Of a DNA stretch of 64,000 nucleotides, positions 50,228-62,204 are shown piece by piece; the first letter of the stretch is position 1; each line of letters begins with the position of its first letter. The DNA is from Temnopleurus reevesii (lineage: Eukaryota > Echinodermata > Echinoidea > Temnopleuroida > Temnopleuridae), in the NCBI GenBank assembly GCA_036244855.1, contig BQKZ01000657.1, positions 2,702 to 66,701 on the forward strand. The letters are read 5' to 3'. A program made the translations under genes and the position numbers. The notes under the pieces were generated by a model. That model searched no databases. It saw only the letters and a list, made by a program, of their open reading frames with translations, and was not told the origin of the DNA.

Positions 50228-50278
50228 AGTCACGCCGATCAAGAGGGCTATCATCATGATAGCCCTCTCGGCGTGACT
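50228..50278. repeat. 51-bp near-perfect palindrome
   Basis: Inner arms AGAGGGCTATCAT and ATGATAGCCCTCT (13 bp each, perfect) surround one central base. Outer arms AGTCACGCCG and CGGCGTGACT (10 bp, perfect) are separated from the inner ones by a 4-nt bulge on the left only. Pairing does not extend beyond. It can form a DNA cruciform or a stable RNA stem. No associated gene is seen. Confidence 0.85.
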
Positions 50279-53200
50279 TTGGGAAAGATAGGTCCAACTG
50301 CACCATCTGGTGGCCGTGAATAATCGTATATTATTCAACACAGGGTGAAACTTATCACCAGCAATGTGTACATTGTCCACATGTTACCTAAAAACAGTCA
50401 GAGGCAGTTGTTTTCCTCCATTCAAAATCAAGGATTTCATCTTTGGTATGCAAAAACCATTGTAAAGGTTTGAATTGAGATTGGATTATGTTTTCCCATT
50501 TCTTTGTTTATTGTCTTCATAGTGATGATATCACCCTTGTGACCGTTAACCCTCGCTAACATTGAGTCTAGCCAGCACTCATCTGAAACTGGGCTAAAAT
50601 GGCAATAGCTAATTCATTGAATCGATTACTGAACAGACACAGTGGAAGTGGCAAGCGAACACTTTGAAATCAAGGGACAAAGAAATTAGACAAATTAGAT
50701 TAAGTCTCATTTAAGCCTTCATACTGGTACTAATGGACAAAAAAAGTGTAGCTTTGCTGCTATTTAGTACAATTATGACACCTGCTCTAAACATCTTTTC
50801 AGAGTAACAGGAAATGAATTTCTTTTTGTGTTCTTCAACCATTGTGAAGGCTTTGAATGTATACTTGTTTATTTTGTCCAATGGCTTTATCTTTTGGTGT
50901 CATAGTGCCTATAGAATGGCAAGCGGAGCATGATTACAGAGGATAAGAAGGAATGTTTGTATGACCCAGTTCATCTCAGAATAGGATGGCATAAAAAAGA
51001 TCTTGCCAGCTTTTTAGAGACACTGCCAAGAAATGGACATCATTCATCAAATCTTCCTACCGATACTACTAATTACATCACTTAAAAGGATCTGAAACAT
51101 TCTTTTTGTTCATGCAGAAGAGGCAGATCCAGCTCTTTTTAGAGAAAAGGGGAGCAGGATTTTCACTACATATCATAGAACGGGTGCGGACACAACAATG
51201 ACAAGCTGGTTATGATTTGAATAGCGTTACAAAGAACCATTGACATGGTGTTCGACTTTTATTTTCCAAAATAGTGTATATTGTGTTCAATGCAATCTGA
51301 TGTATTTCATGACTGTTTCAGGAATGTGAAAATAGTTTTTCACTGTTTATCACTTAAAAACTCATAAATAAATATCAAACTTCTCAGGGAGTATGAACTT
51401 TCCAAGAAAACCCACATCCATGTTGTTTTCGAATGATACAGAGGGTGCATTGTTCAAGTAGTTGCTCTGCCATTTTGGAGGGAAAAAATTGTGCCATCTT
51501 CACAATCTAGTCTTTCAGGCTTTAGCATAGCTGAGCATCGAACCACTTAATCTGTGGGGTAAAGTTGTTAATCAAATCATTGTGTAAAATCATAATTCCC
51601 CTAAAGGACATATCTTGAAAAATGATACTATAAGCCTACACTTCAGTCCCGAAAGAAACTTAAAACAGTAAATTTCTCTACAATGTGATCATAGTTAGCC
51701 TAACCATTTGCTTATCGATCAATCTTTCTCTTCGCAACATGACGTCTACCAGGTGTCGGATTTCAAGAGCGGCAGGAAAAATGCCCCAAGTTGGGATATT
51801 TATTCTGAAATGAAATCTGATGAGAAAAGATAAAGCTATTTTGCGATGTAAAATAATTTTGTGTATCATTGCCTCCAAATAGTAGAACTTGACATAATTC
51901 AAAATAATTGCTTGCATTAAATTACTATAAGAAAATATAATAACATATTGTTTTTCTTCTCCTTATTCTTATATTATTTTTTCTTTTCTAATTTGGGGGG
52001 ATGGAGGGGGCTCATCTACTAGTTGACAAAATAATTTTCAGCCAATGTATTAATACTGTTCTCCTATTCTTTATCAGCGACTATGTCGTGGAATTCCCAA
52101 AATTCCACTCACCGTTATTTTACATCTCATCAGGTTTTTGTCTCATTTTAAAACCCTTTCCTGCTCTCTCCATTATTTTTGTTTACAGCTTTCGGAAATT
52201 TACATATATCTTGAACAATCTTTTTGTTTAAATTTTAATCTAAAACATTGGACAAGTAGCTGTAAAGAGATGTGACTTCCACAATCTAGAGTAACTTGCA
52301 GCAGCTTACAGGAACTAGTAGGAAAATTGTCCATCTCATTTGTCTCTACATGTCGTTTTATTGCTGTCTATTTCAGAAAAAAATCTTGCTCTCATATGCA
52401 CTCCCACCAATGCTATTCCAATCCAAACGTTGCCTCAAGGGTGTTTGAATAGTTTTATCTGAGCATGGACTACATATTGCTGGTGAATCTTAATTGTTGC
52501 TTGGCTGCACGACAATCCCTAACGTCAATCAAAAGGTTTGGGTCCCGTATTCCATCTCCAACACCAGGATCGGAGCAAAAAAAAAAGGCTGAAATTGGAG
52601 CTACAGCTGAATTGAATTCAATTGCAGCTGCCCGGAGCAAGACGTAGACGTCTTTCTAGTTTTTGACGATCATCGTAAATCTCTGAGTGCCTCACAGCAC
52701 AGATCAAAGGAATCATGAAATATGAACGATTTTCGCTTTCAAGCATTTGCCCGTATACGTCTCAACTCTAACCGAAGGCAAATCAGGCTTCTATCTCTCT
52801 ATTGAAATATTCAATAGCTATATTAAATAGCCTGAGCACCTTGCAGATCTAATTACCCTTAACAAATGACTGTCGCTTCATTAGTGAGCCATGCCGAGCA
52901 AAAGACCTTTGGACCTTTGAATAGATAGTTTGTTTTTTTTCCCAGATGACCGTACAATTAATACTTCTATAATTCATAACCTTTACGCAGACAGGATAAC
53001 AAATCTTTTCACCCAGCCCTATTTTCCTGTTCCATTATTCATACAACCCCACGTTGCTGAGTTTGCGGATTGGATAATCAATTATCCTCTGATTTTGTCC
53101 CATTACAAATTAAATTTCAGCCTTTAAAAAAAAATGCATTATACATACCACTTTCTACTTGATAATTCCAATCTTCTTTGATGACAGCAAATTGGTTTAC

Positions 53201-53283
53201 TGATCCATTTTCTTGGAATTTGCGTATTTTATATATTTTCATGGTAATCTTCTGAAACAATGCATTTTCCTGGTAATCTTCTG
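50279..53283. other. No gene recognised
   Basis: About 3 kb of AT-rich DNA with frames up to 79 codons and no recognisable family. An E-box-like CAGCTG cluster (AGCTACAGCTGAATT, GCAGCTGCC) occurs near 52600-52635. A short direct repeat (TGGTAATCTTCTGAA) lies at about 53242 and 53271. Confidence 0.35.
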
Positions 53284-53530
53284 AATTATTATCTCTCTCT
53301 TTCCCTGCCATAATCTTTCTACCTGTTTCTCCCACTTCTATCTGTTCATTAAAATTTCTTCTCCCCTTCCTCTACCCCTGTTAATAACTCTCTCTAACCA
53401 ACATTATCTTCCTCATTCTCTCTCTCTTCCTATCTCTTTCTCTGTCTCTCTCTCTCTCTCTGCCCCTCTTCATACTTTACATATGACACAACTGAAAATC
53501 TCTTCTCTTTCACTCTTTTTTAATTCTAGA
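53284..53530. repeat. CT-rich tract with (CT)n run
   Basis: Pyrimidine-rich on the + strand, with an almost pure (CT)n run at about 53440-53461. No coding meaning. Confidence 0.8.
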
Positions 53531-56159
53531 AAGTCACAGCTTACGAACATCCACTATCATTTTAAAAGCTTTAAAAATTGATCCTGCCGTCAAATGAGGA
53601 AATAATTCTTCATAATTCTTTGTTAGATTGAAAGATTGGTCTTCACACAAAAGTGCATTTTGTTTAACTTGCTTGCGGACATGGAATTCTATATTTCTCA
53701 ATTCTTTATTCTGTTTGAATGGGATTAATAATTGTGAAAAAGAATTTCTTGTTAACATAACATGTATGCAGGGAGATGGGAATGTATGCATACCCTTGTC
53801 TAACAGCAGGTTTAATTTTCCTCTTTACCCCTAGCCCTCCCTTACCATGATGTTGAAAGGAATTTCAGTTTCAGCTTTTGTTAGTAATTAATTTCAAACA
53901 GAGCTTTCAAAAGTCATTTAATTTGGGACACGAATACAACAAACAACCACCTAACCAAATAGGACAATGAAAACATCACAATGTTCTTTCTTCTAACATT
54001 ATTTTTCATCTCATAACAAAAGAATGATGTTGAGTTGATTGAAACCTCCCACGACTACAAATCCTATTTATCCTTCCACCCTACCCTTAATGCATGGATT
54101 TGATACATCATATAATAGATTTATAAAAATGTCCATTTTGTATTGTTGTTTTTGTTTTTCATAATTGGTTTCATCCACATTCATAAAAATTACTAAATGA
54201 CATTTGGAAGAAAATACCTACAACCATTGACAAATAAATACAGAAAATGTCATGAACTCAGCTGAAATACCAATTCTTTTTCTATAACACTGACATTTTG
54301 ATGAATCCTAATTTTGAAAGAAATATCTCTATTCCCTTCAAATTCCATACAAATAATTTTCAAATCTCATTTTTTCAATTTTGATATTTCATAATACGAT
54401 GATTCATCCGTCCACCACCATGACAATAATCCATTCACTCTAAAATTGTAAATTTTCATTAATGCATTGATAGCATTGCGATACCTTCAGTCCGCAAGTG
54501 CCATTGTAAGGTTTCCCCCCCTTAAATGTCATATTGCTTCCTCTCAATAACATATTGAAGAAACTCGGCAGGAAAATGGTAGAAATGGCACAGAAAATGC
54601 CAACCGATTCTACATAATGAGACACGCATCCTGTGCAATAAAAAGAAGATTATGGCTGTATAGCTACACAGATGACAGTACGAAGCCATAAAAACCTCTT
54701 CCATACCAAACACCAATATCTTGCAGAAAGGACAAAAACTCAATTGCTTTATTCCTCTTTATGCAATGTCTACAAGATTCTAATGGAATTTTCTCTTTAT
54801 CGTTCTTTATTGTGGACGGCAGTGGGGAGTGGGGATGGAGGAATAGTAGGTTCGTCATTACTTTGCAACCGGAAGGAGCGATGGAGTGAGATATAAGAGC
54901 TGAAAAATGGACTACAAAATGATTTCACCGCAACATTCTTATTTCAAATGTTTTTATTTGAGAGCCGAATGATCGGCATCTATTCAGACCTTTAATGCAT
55001 TACATGAATATTTTCCGAAGAATATTAGTAAATAAAAAATGTGCTTATTACAGATTGCGCTTGAAAAGTAGTTGTTTTAACTGAATGAACATACCCTGTT
55101 AAAAAAAATCTAAAGTAAACAAATAAATAAATTGGTTGTGAACCATGTAATTACAAAATATACTTTGCACGAGTTCCGTTCTCTTATTCCAAAGGAACTT
55201 TGGAAAAATTAGAATGGTAAACAACATATTTCTCACACTACAATACAGTTGTGATAGGGAAAGTTGTTAGAACATTCTAAAATCCTTGTATCAAGTGTAC
55301 ACTTTTAAAAGATTTTCAATAATTCTGCAAGCAGAAGTCGCTCTCTTTAAAATGAGATATTAATGCTCTGACATGCAGAGCTCAATAAAAGACACAGAGC
55401 AGGAACAAACCAGAGTAAACTCAATAGTAGCAAAAAGAGTCAATAAATCCACATTTCTTTTTCACAGTTGAATAAGCCAAACAATAAATCGGGTCATCTT
55501 ATTCAATCCTCTCCACATTCTGATAAACTAAACAAATACATTTTCATTTTTGAGAGATAGAAAAGTGGATATTTTTTTTTAATTTTACACCGAGAAGTTT
55601 ACATTTGAATACAAAAATTGCATTCAAACTTCACAATTATGTAAAGAGCTTTTTGAAAGAGAGAGAAAGAGAAATACTGTCTGGAGGATCTTAATACCTA
55701 TTTGTGTACTTGTTTAATATTTACTTTTTTGTTGCTGATATTAAAAAAAAATTGTTTTCTGAAAAAGCCATATCCTGCTTGAAAACAAAGCAAATTAAAA
55801 AATACAGTGAAACATATGCACATTAATGAATAATATTGTTCATGATATATTCATAAACATTTGTATGCAAGAGTTTAGAGTTCAGATAGCATATTTGTGA
55901 AGAAAAGAAAAGTTTCTGGAGCTCCAAAAATAAAACAGATGAAAAAGCAAACAGAAACGAAACCAAAAAAAACACAAATGGTCAATTTTTTAAATCAAAA
56001 TGCATGTGTGAATATGCTACATATAGACTTGGTATGGTCTAAGCAACCTAATTCAACAAGTTCATATCTCATACTGATAGCTCTTAGCCCGTGTGAATTA
56101 GCTAGTCTTAGTACAGTCCAATATGGCAACCTGATTCACGAGATATTATGTATATTAGG
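53531..56159. other. No gene recognised
   Basis: AT-rich non-coding DNA. Frames of 60-100 codons on both strands lack recognisable domains, splice context or signal peptides of note. Confidence 0.35.
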
Positions 56160-56365
56160 TGACTTCAAGTACGGTGTGCGGTGTTGGTGTTGGTGTTGAG
56201 AGAGCAAAACGGTCCGTAAACCGAGCTCCAACACCATTGTCAGTTTACAGAAGTGATACAGAAACGACCGGAAATACGTCATAATCTTGCGAGGTCTACC
56301 CCAAACACCGACAGACTTCAAGTTTGGTGTTGAGGCTGGTGCTGGTTTCGCTGCAACACCAACAC
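56160..56365 (+). repeat. GGTGTTGG-rich repeat segment, cut by the adapter
   Basis: GACTTCAAGTACGGTGTGCGG (about 56161) and GACTTCAAGTTTGGTGTTG (about 56313) are direct repeats about 152 bp apart, each followed by GGTGTTGGTG-like words. CAACACC words on the same strand can pair with them. The second copy is cut off by the adapter at 56366. It may be part of a dispersed element whose right part is missing. Confidence 0.45.
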
Positions 56366-56403
56366 CTGCCTCTTATACACATCTAGATGTGTATAAGAGA
56401 CAG
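56366..56403. other. Nextera mate-pair junction adapter (artefact)
   Basis: A 38-bp perfect-length head-to-head pair of Tn5 19-bp mosaic ends. The right half is exactly AGATGTGTATAAGAGACAG, and the left half is its reverse complement with one mismatch (CTGCC instead of CTGTC). This is the junction adapter left between the two ends of a circularised mate-pair fragment. It translates to the known contaminant peptide SYTHLDVYKRQ. It is not biological sequence. Confidence 0.97.
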
Positions 56404-56466
56404 GAGTACAAGTTTANTCCATCCCTCCAGAAGCATTTTGGGAAGGCGGCTGATTACATCAGGCAG
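56404..56466 (+). pseudogene. Possible coding exon fragment next to the adapter
   Basis: The 63 bases from the adapter to a donor-like CAG|GTGATT (junction after 56466) read as 21 codons without a stop: EYKF-X-PSLQKHFGKAADYIRQ. The X comes from an N at 56417. Composition is GC-richer than the AT-rich DNA that follows. It could be the 3' end of an exon whose 5' part is missing because of the artefactual join. I do not recognise the family, and a 21-codon open stretch is weak evidence. Confidence 0.25.
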
Positions 56467-56589
56467 GTGATTGTTGTATGCAGGTTTTTAAAAAAAAAAT
56501 TTCCTCACATAAACAAGAATTTGCATGATGTAAGCATATTTTACTGCACAGATCAAAAATATTCAATGACACGTTAAAGTAATAAATTA

Positions 56590-56990
56590 TACAAACAGCT
56601 TCTGGTGGAAGGATGTGTAAAAAGCATCGCATTTAATAACAAGTCTGGGTTTTGTCCTTCAATTCCATGAATACATGTTGTTGCATTCATAGGTTTCCGT
56701 AAATTTACTTTCAGGGTTGGTTTCATATGATTTTAAAATTATTCTTGATTGTTAAATTCATTCAAATACATTCAATGCATGGCACATTGAATTAATAAAA
56801 TTTACAAAGTACAAGTAACTTCTGGTGTCAGGATGCGTAAAAGAGCCACATTTAATAAGTGATGAAATTTGCCCCTGAATTCTACATTTTGTTGCTTTTA
56901 TAGATTTCTGTAAATTTTCCTCCAGGGTCAGTTTTATCTAATTTTAAAATTATTCTTAATTGTGAAAATTCATGAGTCTTGACTCTGTCA
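56590..56990 (+). repeat. Tandem duplication with 220-bp period, two copies
   Basis: Copy 1 (about 56590-56770) and copy 2 (about 56810-56990) share CTTCTGGTG, AGGATG.GTAAAA, CATTTAATAA, TTGTTGC, ATAG.TTTC.GTAAATTT, CAGGGT, and ATTTTAAAATTATTCTT, with substitutions and small indels throughout. Non-coding. Confidence 0.8.
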
Positions 56991-57166
56991 TTGGGAATTC
57001 TTGGAAATTATGACATTTGTCACAAAGAGAGGATCGATATAAACTTTCAATGTCATTGGGTGTGATGTCATGTAATTCTCTGATATTATCCTCAAAAGTC
57101 ATAAATGTTCATGATACATGAGTGTACTGTATTGCATTACTTGTTCTCCAGCAACGATCCGCTAGA

Positions 57167-57204
57167 ATATAATAATAATAATAATGATAATAATAATAAT
57201 AATA
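57167..57204. repeat. (AAT)n microsatellite
   Basis: About twelve AAT/ATA trinucleotides with one GATAA interruption. Confidence 0.95.
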
Positions 57205-57363
57205 GGGGTACTTTTAATGCACCAGATTCCATATGAATAATGTGCTGAATAATCTACAGAAAAGTTCAATACTTTAAAATATAACTTGATCTGTACGTAT
57301 ACAAATCAACATTACCAATATTCATATTTCAATAAATTTGTTAGGGTCCTTTCAACATCTTAA

Positions 57364-57874
57364 AGCCCAAGTACAGTTTTGGTAAAGATGAAAAAATGTG
57401 AATTTGGGTGATGTTTATCATGACATGTAATTCTCATACACATTTTGAGACCATAGCATATTTTCTTACGAACTGATTCTTTTGAAAATTTGAATTTGAC
57501 CGTTAAATCATATTTATCGCCCGCTCTTGCTTATAGCATTATTTTGCTCGCTATCGAGCATATACAAAGTTATTTCCGAGATTTGACAATAGAATGATAT
57601 AGAGATATACACAACAATTAAATTCTAAAATTTTCATCCAATTCTGAGCAGGGGAAGTTGTCCTTTATCAAGAAAGAGAATATTGAAATACTGTGGTGCT
57701 GCACCACACTATTTTAATTTGCACATTTTAGGTTATAGCTTTTCCCAAACTCGTTCATTTTTCGCACTTTTCTGTTGTGCAATATGTTTATGATACTAGA
57801 TATCATTTCATATAGATTTGAAGACAAAATCTGGTGATAAAATTATTCACTTTTACCAAAACTGTACTTAGGCT
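57364..57874. mobile_element. MITE with TTAA target duplication, AGCCCAAGTACAG ends
   Basis: A 511-bp element flanked by TTAA at 57360-57363 and 57875-57878. The ends AGCCCAAGTACAGTTTTGGT and ACCAAAACTGTACTTAGGCT are inverse complements except for two positions. Inside, the pairing decays. A local palindrome, GTGGTGCTGCACCAC, sits at about 57690-57704. No coding capacity. Its ends differ from the 10055 and 48979 elements, so it is a third TTAA family. Confidence 0.85.
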
Positions 57875-58034
57875 TTAACTCATGGTGAAGTGCTCATGAG
57901 TTGGGAACTTCTCTGAAATATGCATGAAGTGTAAATAAAAATGTGAATACGTCATCTCACAGCAGAACGAAAGTGAGAGCAAACAAATAAAACAAATGCC
58001 AAAACGCTCAGCTATGCACTTGTTAGGAGAGACT

Positions 58035-58095
58035 TGAGTTTATATGAATATAAACCTCATGCATATTCTGGAATGGTTGGCACCTCTGAACATTA
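58035..58095 (+). repeat. Dispersed repeat matching 31735-31790
   Basis: Shares the layout TATATGA.AATA, ACCTCATG, ATTCTGGAATGGTTGGCACC and TCTG..CAT with 31735-31790. Short and diverged. The family is unknown. Confidence 0.45.
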
Positions 58096-58486
58096 CATCA
58101 TAGGAATACTAAAAGAAAAAAAAGATTGTGAAATGACTCGTAAGCTCATTGAAGATACTATTTTTAATTCATATTTGCCTGAAAGGTTTCACTGACCTTT
58201 TCCAACCGTTCTTACGAACACTTTGAATTTAAAAAAATACATTCACATAATTACACATATTGATTCAAGGAAGCTAATATATAACTGGTATGACATTTGA
58301 ATTTCTTAATAAGGAAAATACCTTCTGATCAGACGAATTTTCAGGGGAGAGAGGACTTTTCTCCGTGACAAAACACCGACCTTGACCGGTTATATACCTC
58401 GTCCCAAAGAGACACATTTTATACGTAATATCACGTTGAGACGAGTTCACATGTAACGACATGTGATGAATTATACCTCAAATCAT

Positions 58487-58575
58487 AATGATAATAAAAA
58501 ATAATATTTGATTTTTACATAGCGCATAACAAATAGCCATGGTATGTCCATACAGTGTATGCACTTACAGAGCAG
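58487..58575 (+). repeat. Microsatellite-linked TATAGCGC repeat, diverged copy
   Basis: An AT-rich ATAATGATAATAA run is followed by TTTTTACATAGCGCATAAC and later TGCACTTACAGAGC. The order resembles the better-preserved copy at 59278-59360. Confidence 0.5.
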
Positions 58576-59277
58576 TAAAAGAAATAACAGAATTGATAAT
58601 ATAGATCCGCTTTTAATCAAGAAAACAATGTACATCATACTACCAACTAGGCCAATATGATTTGTATAAAATATTGTGAAAGAAACAATCTATTTAGCTA
58701 TTTTTTAATTTGTTTTTAATAAACATAAAAATCTGTATAAAGTTCTTGAACTAATGTCATTTGACCACATGAGCTGATTAAAAGGTTGTATTGATGGTTC
58801 GTAAGAAAATGGAATACTTTTTCTCCCATAGTAAAATAATAAACATGCTTACTCATGTTGCAACCATTACTAGATATGTTGTAAGCTCGACTGATTTGTC
58901 CTTTTGATTGAAAGGTCAAGACTGCATTACTTTTATTCTTTCGTATTTGAATAAAAGCGTAGACAACATTTGTATATGTACCAATATATCAATATTCAAT
59001 CTTTGTTAACTTTGAGAGAAAAAAATCCAAGAATAATGACAAGTAAGTATTTTCAGTATCAATGTAGAAATGTATTATAACTTCCCACTAAACAAATGAT
59101 ATACACATGGACTTAACATAAGCTTTCTGAATGATGTGGGTATATTTTTTTTAATGCTAAAGAAAATTTTTCATTCTTCCCCTCCATAAAGCAATACATC
59201 AAACATTCTTCATGGTCGCTAATGTGAATACGGTATGTGCTAATATCCAAGAAAAAACAGTCATTTTGGGTTTAAAT

Positions 59278-59360
59278 TATAATAATAATAATAATAATAG
59301 ATGCAATTTATATAGCGCACGTATCCACTCTGCTGAGTGCTCAAGGCGCTTTATGATCCC
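59278..59360 (+). repeat. Microsatellite-linked TATAGCGC repeat
   Basis: (AAT)n is followed by ATGCAATTTATATAGCGCAC, then CTGAGTGCTCAAGGCGCTTTA. The AGCGC and GCGCT words form a short inverted pair. From memory this TATATAGCGC...AAGGCGCTT arrangement is widespread in marine invertebrate genomes as a SINE-like tail. I cannot verify the family here. Confidence 0.6.
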
Positions 59361-61175
59361 TTTTTTTTAAAGATTGTTTAAAGAAAAGATTGTTATTAAA
59401 GATTGTTTTCTGCAGCTTCATCATTTTTTTTTTGTTCCATTTTTAAAGAAAATCGTGTTACATACAAGATTCATAAGATGGAATTTAAAACAAAAATTCA
59501 GTCATTTTTCTGAAAATTTAAACAAGTTTTAAGATATATATAGCTGTCTCAAGGTCTGTTATACAACCACTACAATGTGGTCACATATGTAATGAGATTA
59601 ACGAACATTTTCACCACGAAGACGGACATCAAACCCGACAATACACAAAAGCGCAAACATCGGAGCATGTTTTGGGGTCAGTTTGGACATGATTTGACAA
59701 TGTAACTTGGGTATTACACACATTTTTAATTAAAACACTTTGCTGGATATACACAAAGACACAATCATAACTAGGCCATGTTCAAGGCTTGCGTTGTACG
59801 GAGTGTTTTAGATGCAGACTGCCCATCACATTTTAGCCCTGGTTTCACAAAAAAAAATTGTCTTATTCCCTGTCCGTTTTAAAATTTGAGTTTCTATGAA
59901 TTTTTCAGAAATGTTTCCACATTATTATTGAAATTGATTTGTAAAGACAAACATGAACAAGCATAAAGAAAAAAATAAGCAAAATAGATTAATTTACAAA
60001 AGTCCAGTCTAATGCTAGCGGGTCTTATTTTCATGACTAAAAATGACACATTAAATATGGATCAGGGACAATTTGTCATATTTTATTCAATTCACATCCT
60101 AAAACAGGAACCTTATAACTTTTGAAAATTGGTATGTTTGTTTTAATGTGTGCTTACTATAATAAATGCACAAACTATGAATTTGAATTTAGCTTTATAC
60201 AAGAGCTATTTAATCAATTTGAGGAACTTTTGATTATATTTGTATTATTGGAAACCCCTATAGGGGACTGACAAGCAAATGTCATTTTTTTGGCAAAATG
60301 AATAGCGATGAAAATATTGGTATGGACAAAATTTACAAAACAAAGGAGCTCATGAATGATCATCTATCACACATTTATCATCATAAATTGTATACATACA
60401 ATCATAATTTTCACATGAAATATTGAACAATCACAAATTTTCATACTTGAGTGCTAGAGAAATGATTGAAAACAGATAGAGTTTCATATTGCTAATGCTG
60501 ATGCATTGCCATTTAATCTCAATGTATGCAAGTGATCATTTTTAAGAAAAGTTTTATACAGGCAAAAGGTCTAGGACCTTTTGCGAGAGATTCCAGTATC
60601 ATGGTAAATTGTGATGATAGCTTTGTTGTGGTGTAATACATAACAATAGGACTCATCCTCCAATACAACCCAGCCAACGGCCCATGAATCCTGCTTCTAT
60701 AATTTCATTCCTTAAGTGCGAGACAATTGCCCCATTCCTGGCAGTAATGGATATCTTTCTGGCATTCTTTATTTGATTATGGATAATGCAATGTGTCTTT
60801 TGAGCCAATGCTCATTAGGAATATCAAATTTCAATCATCAAAAAGTAGGCCTTTCATTGTAAGTGACTACATACCCTAGAGTCCAAAATGGGGTCAGGAA
60901 TATGAAAAAAGTTCATAATCAGAACAGGTATGCATCAATTTAAAGTACCCTCTCAAAAATAATGAGCAAAAATGTTCACCCAGGAGCGACTGAATTTTCT
61001 TTTAATAGTGAAATTCGAATGAAATTTTCACTACTTTCATACTGACCTTTGTGATCACTGAAATATTATGAGTCATGACAAATCTCACAAAATAATTAGT
61101 GAAAATCCTTGAGATTACTTGAATTTGATCATTGACAAAATATCATTGACTAGCATGCCATTAAACTTTGACTAA
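59361..61175. other. No feature recognised
   Basis: AT-rich non-coding DNA with no frames, repeats or inverted repeats that I could support. Confidence 0.4.
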
Positions 61176-61440
61176 AGACTGGGTCTCAGTCAGATATAAT
61201 TATTTTGAGTTGGGTAAAAGCAGACAAATCAAACGAATAAATCATAGAAGTTTGAAGTAAATCAGACAATAAATTTTTTAAAAAGTTATGAATATTTCAA
61301 TTATATAACTGAACAGTGATTTTCATGAAAATTGTCAAATTTTGGACATGTGAGATGGCATATTTTACACACTTGTCTGCAGGTAATTTATCTTATTTGT
61401 ACAACAAAAAAAAAACCTTTTCAGTGTTTTAATGCAAAAG
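61176..61440 (+). mobile_element. Truncated relative of the 48979 TTAA MITE
   Basis: Begins AGACTGGGTCT after CTAA and follows the left arm of the 48979 element in order: AAAGCAGACAAATCA, AGTTTGAAGTAAATC, AGTTATGAATATTTCAATT and TTGTCTGCAGGTAATTT, ending near an A-run at about 61410. The inverted right end is not found, so it is a partial copy. Confidence 0.65.
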
Positions 61441-61539
61441 GTAAATAAAAGTTTGTCAATAGATACATGGAAGCAGATACATTTATCTGAAATAATACAT
61501 TTACCTGTTTAAATAATAATCTTTCCTTGGAATAATTTT

Positions 61540-61696
61540 ATTTTTCACAGTTGATTAGCAGTTTGAGACATTGGTGAAACATTCTCAACACTGTACATAC
61601 AGTCTATGCGAAAAAGTTGCTAAACAAAACAACTTTTGTATAGTGATCATGCTAAAATGCATAGCAAATTGCGATGAAATACCAGGAAAATTATTC
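61540..61696 (+). repeat. Dispersed repeat, copy 2 (first copy at 20862)
   Basis: Matches 20862-21022 in order and orientation. It lies about 100 bp after the truncated MITE and could belong to a composite insertion, but the 20862 copy has no such neighbour. Confidence 0.65.
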
Positions 61697-62201
61697 CCTG
61701 CTTTCAAAAGAAGATAAAAAGCTTCATACGTGTGTGTTTACAGACAACAGGCAATTTATGAAAACTTGAAAGTGAACCGAGTCCAAGTAGGTTTACAACA
61801 TTTGCTTCTAAATTTGGATATTGACAATAACTTCTGCAAATGAGAGTCATTCAAAATAGATTCCTCCCAACAAAACGAGCATATGACAACAGTTGACTGC
61901 CCAGAATATTTGAAGCAATATCGGGATCAATTCAACACATAGATGATTTAAGATTCTGAAATCTAGATAAAAGTATGAAGATAGAGATAAAAATGGATTT
62001 GTTTGTGAAAAATACCTCACTTATTATCGTCACTTGATAAATCGTGTTTTCAACATTATAGATTCTATCAAATGTGATTCTATAAAAAGCAGATTGCAAA
62101 ATAAAATGAGCAATAAATGTGAACGTGAAAAAATGGTGGATTTTTTTTCTGATTTCCACCCAAATCTGCCTAACAAGTTGCTACCAATGTCCTGGACGGA
62201 C
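61697..62201. other. No feature recognised
   Basis: AT-rich non-coding DNA. Overlapping frames of 71-75 codons on opposite strands are chance-length. Confidence 0.4.
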
Positions 62202-62204
62202 CTA

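Noticed and set aside
56287..56577. A 96-codon frame on the + strand
   Set aside because: It reads through the sequencing adapter, giving the contaminant peptide SYTHLDVYKRQ, and through an N. Only the 21 codons after the adapter are kept, as a weak exon candidate.
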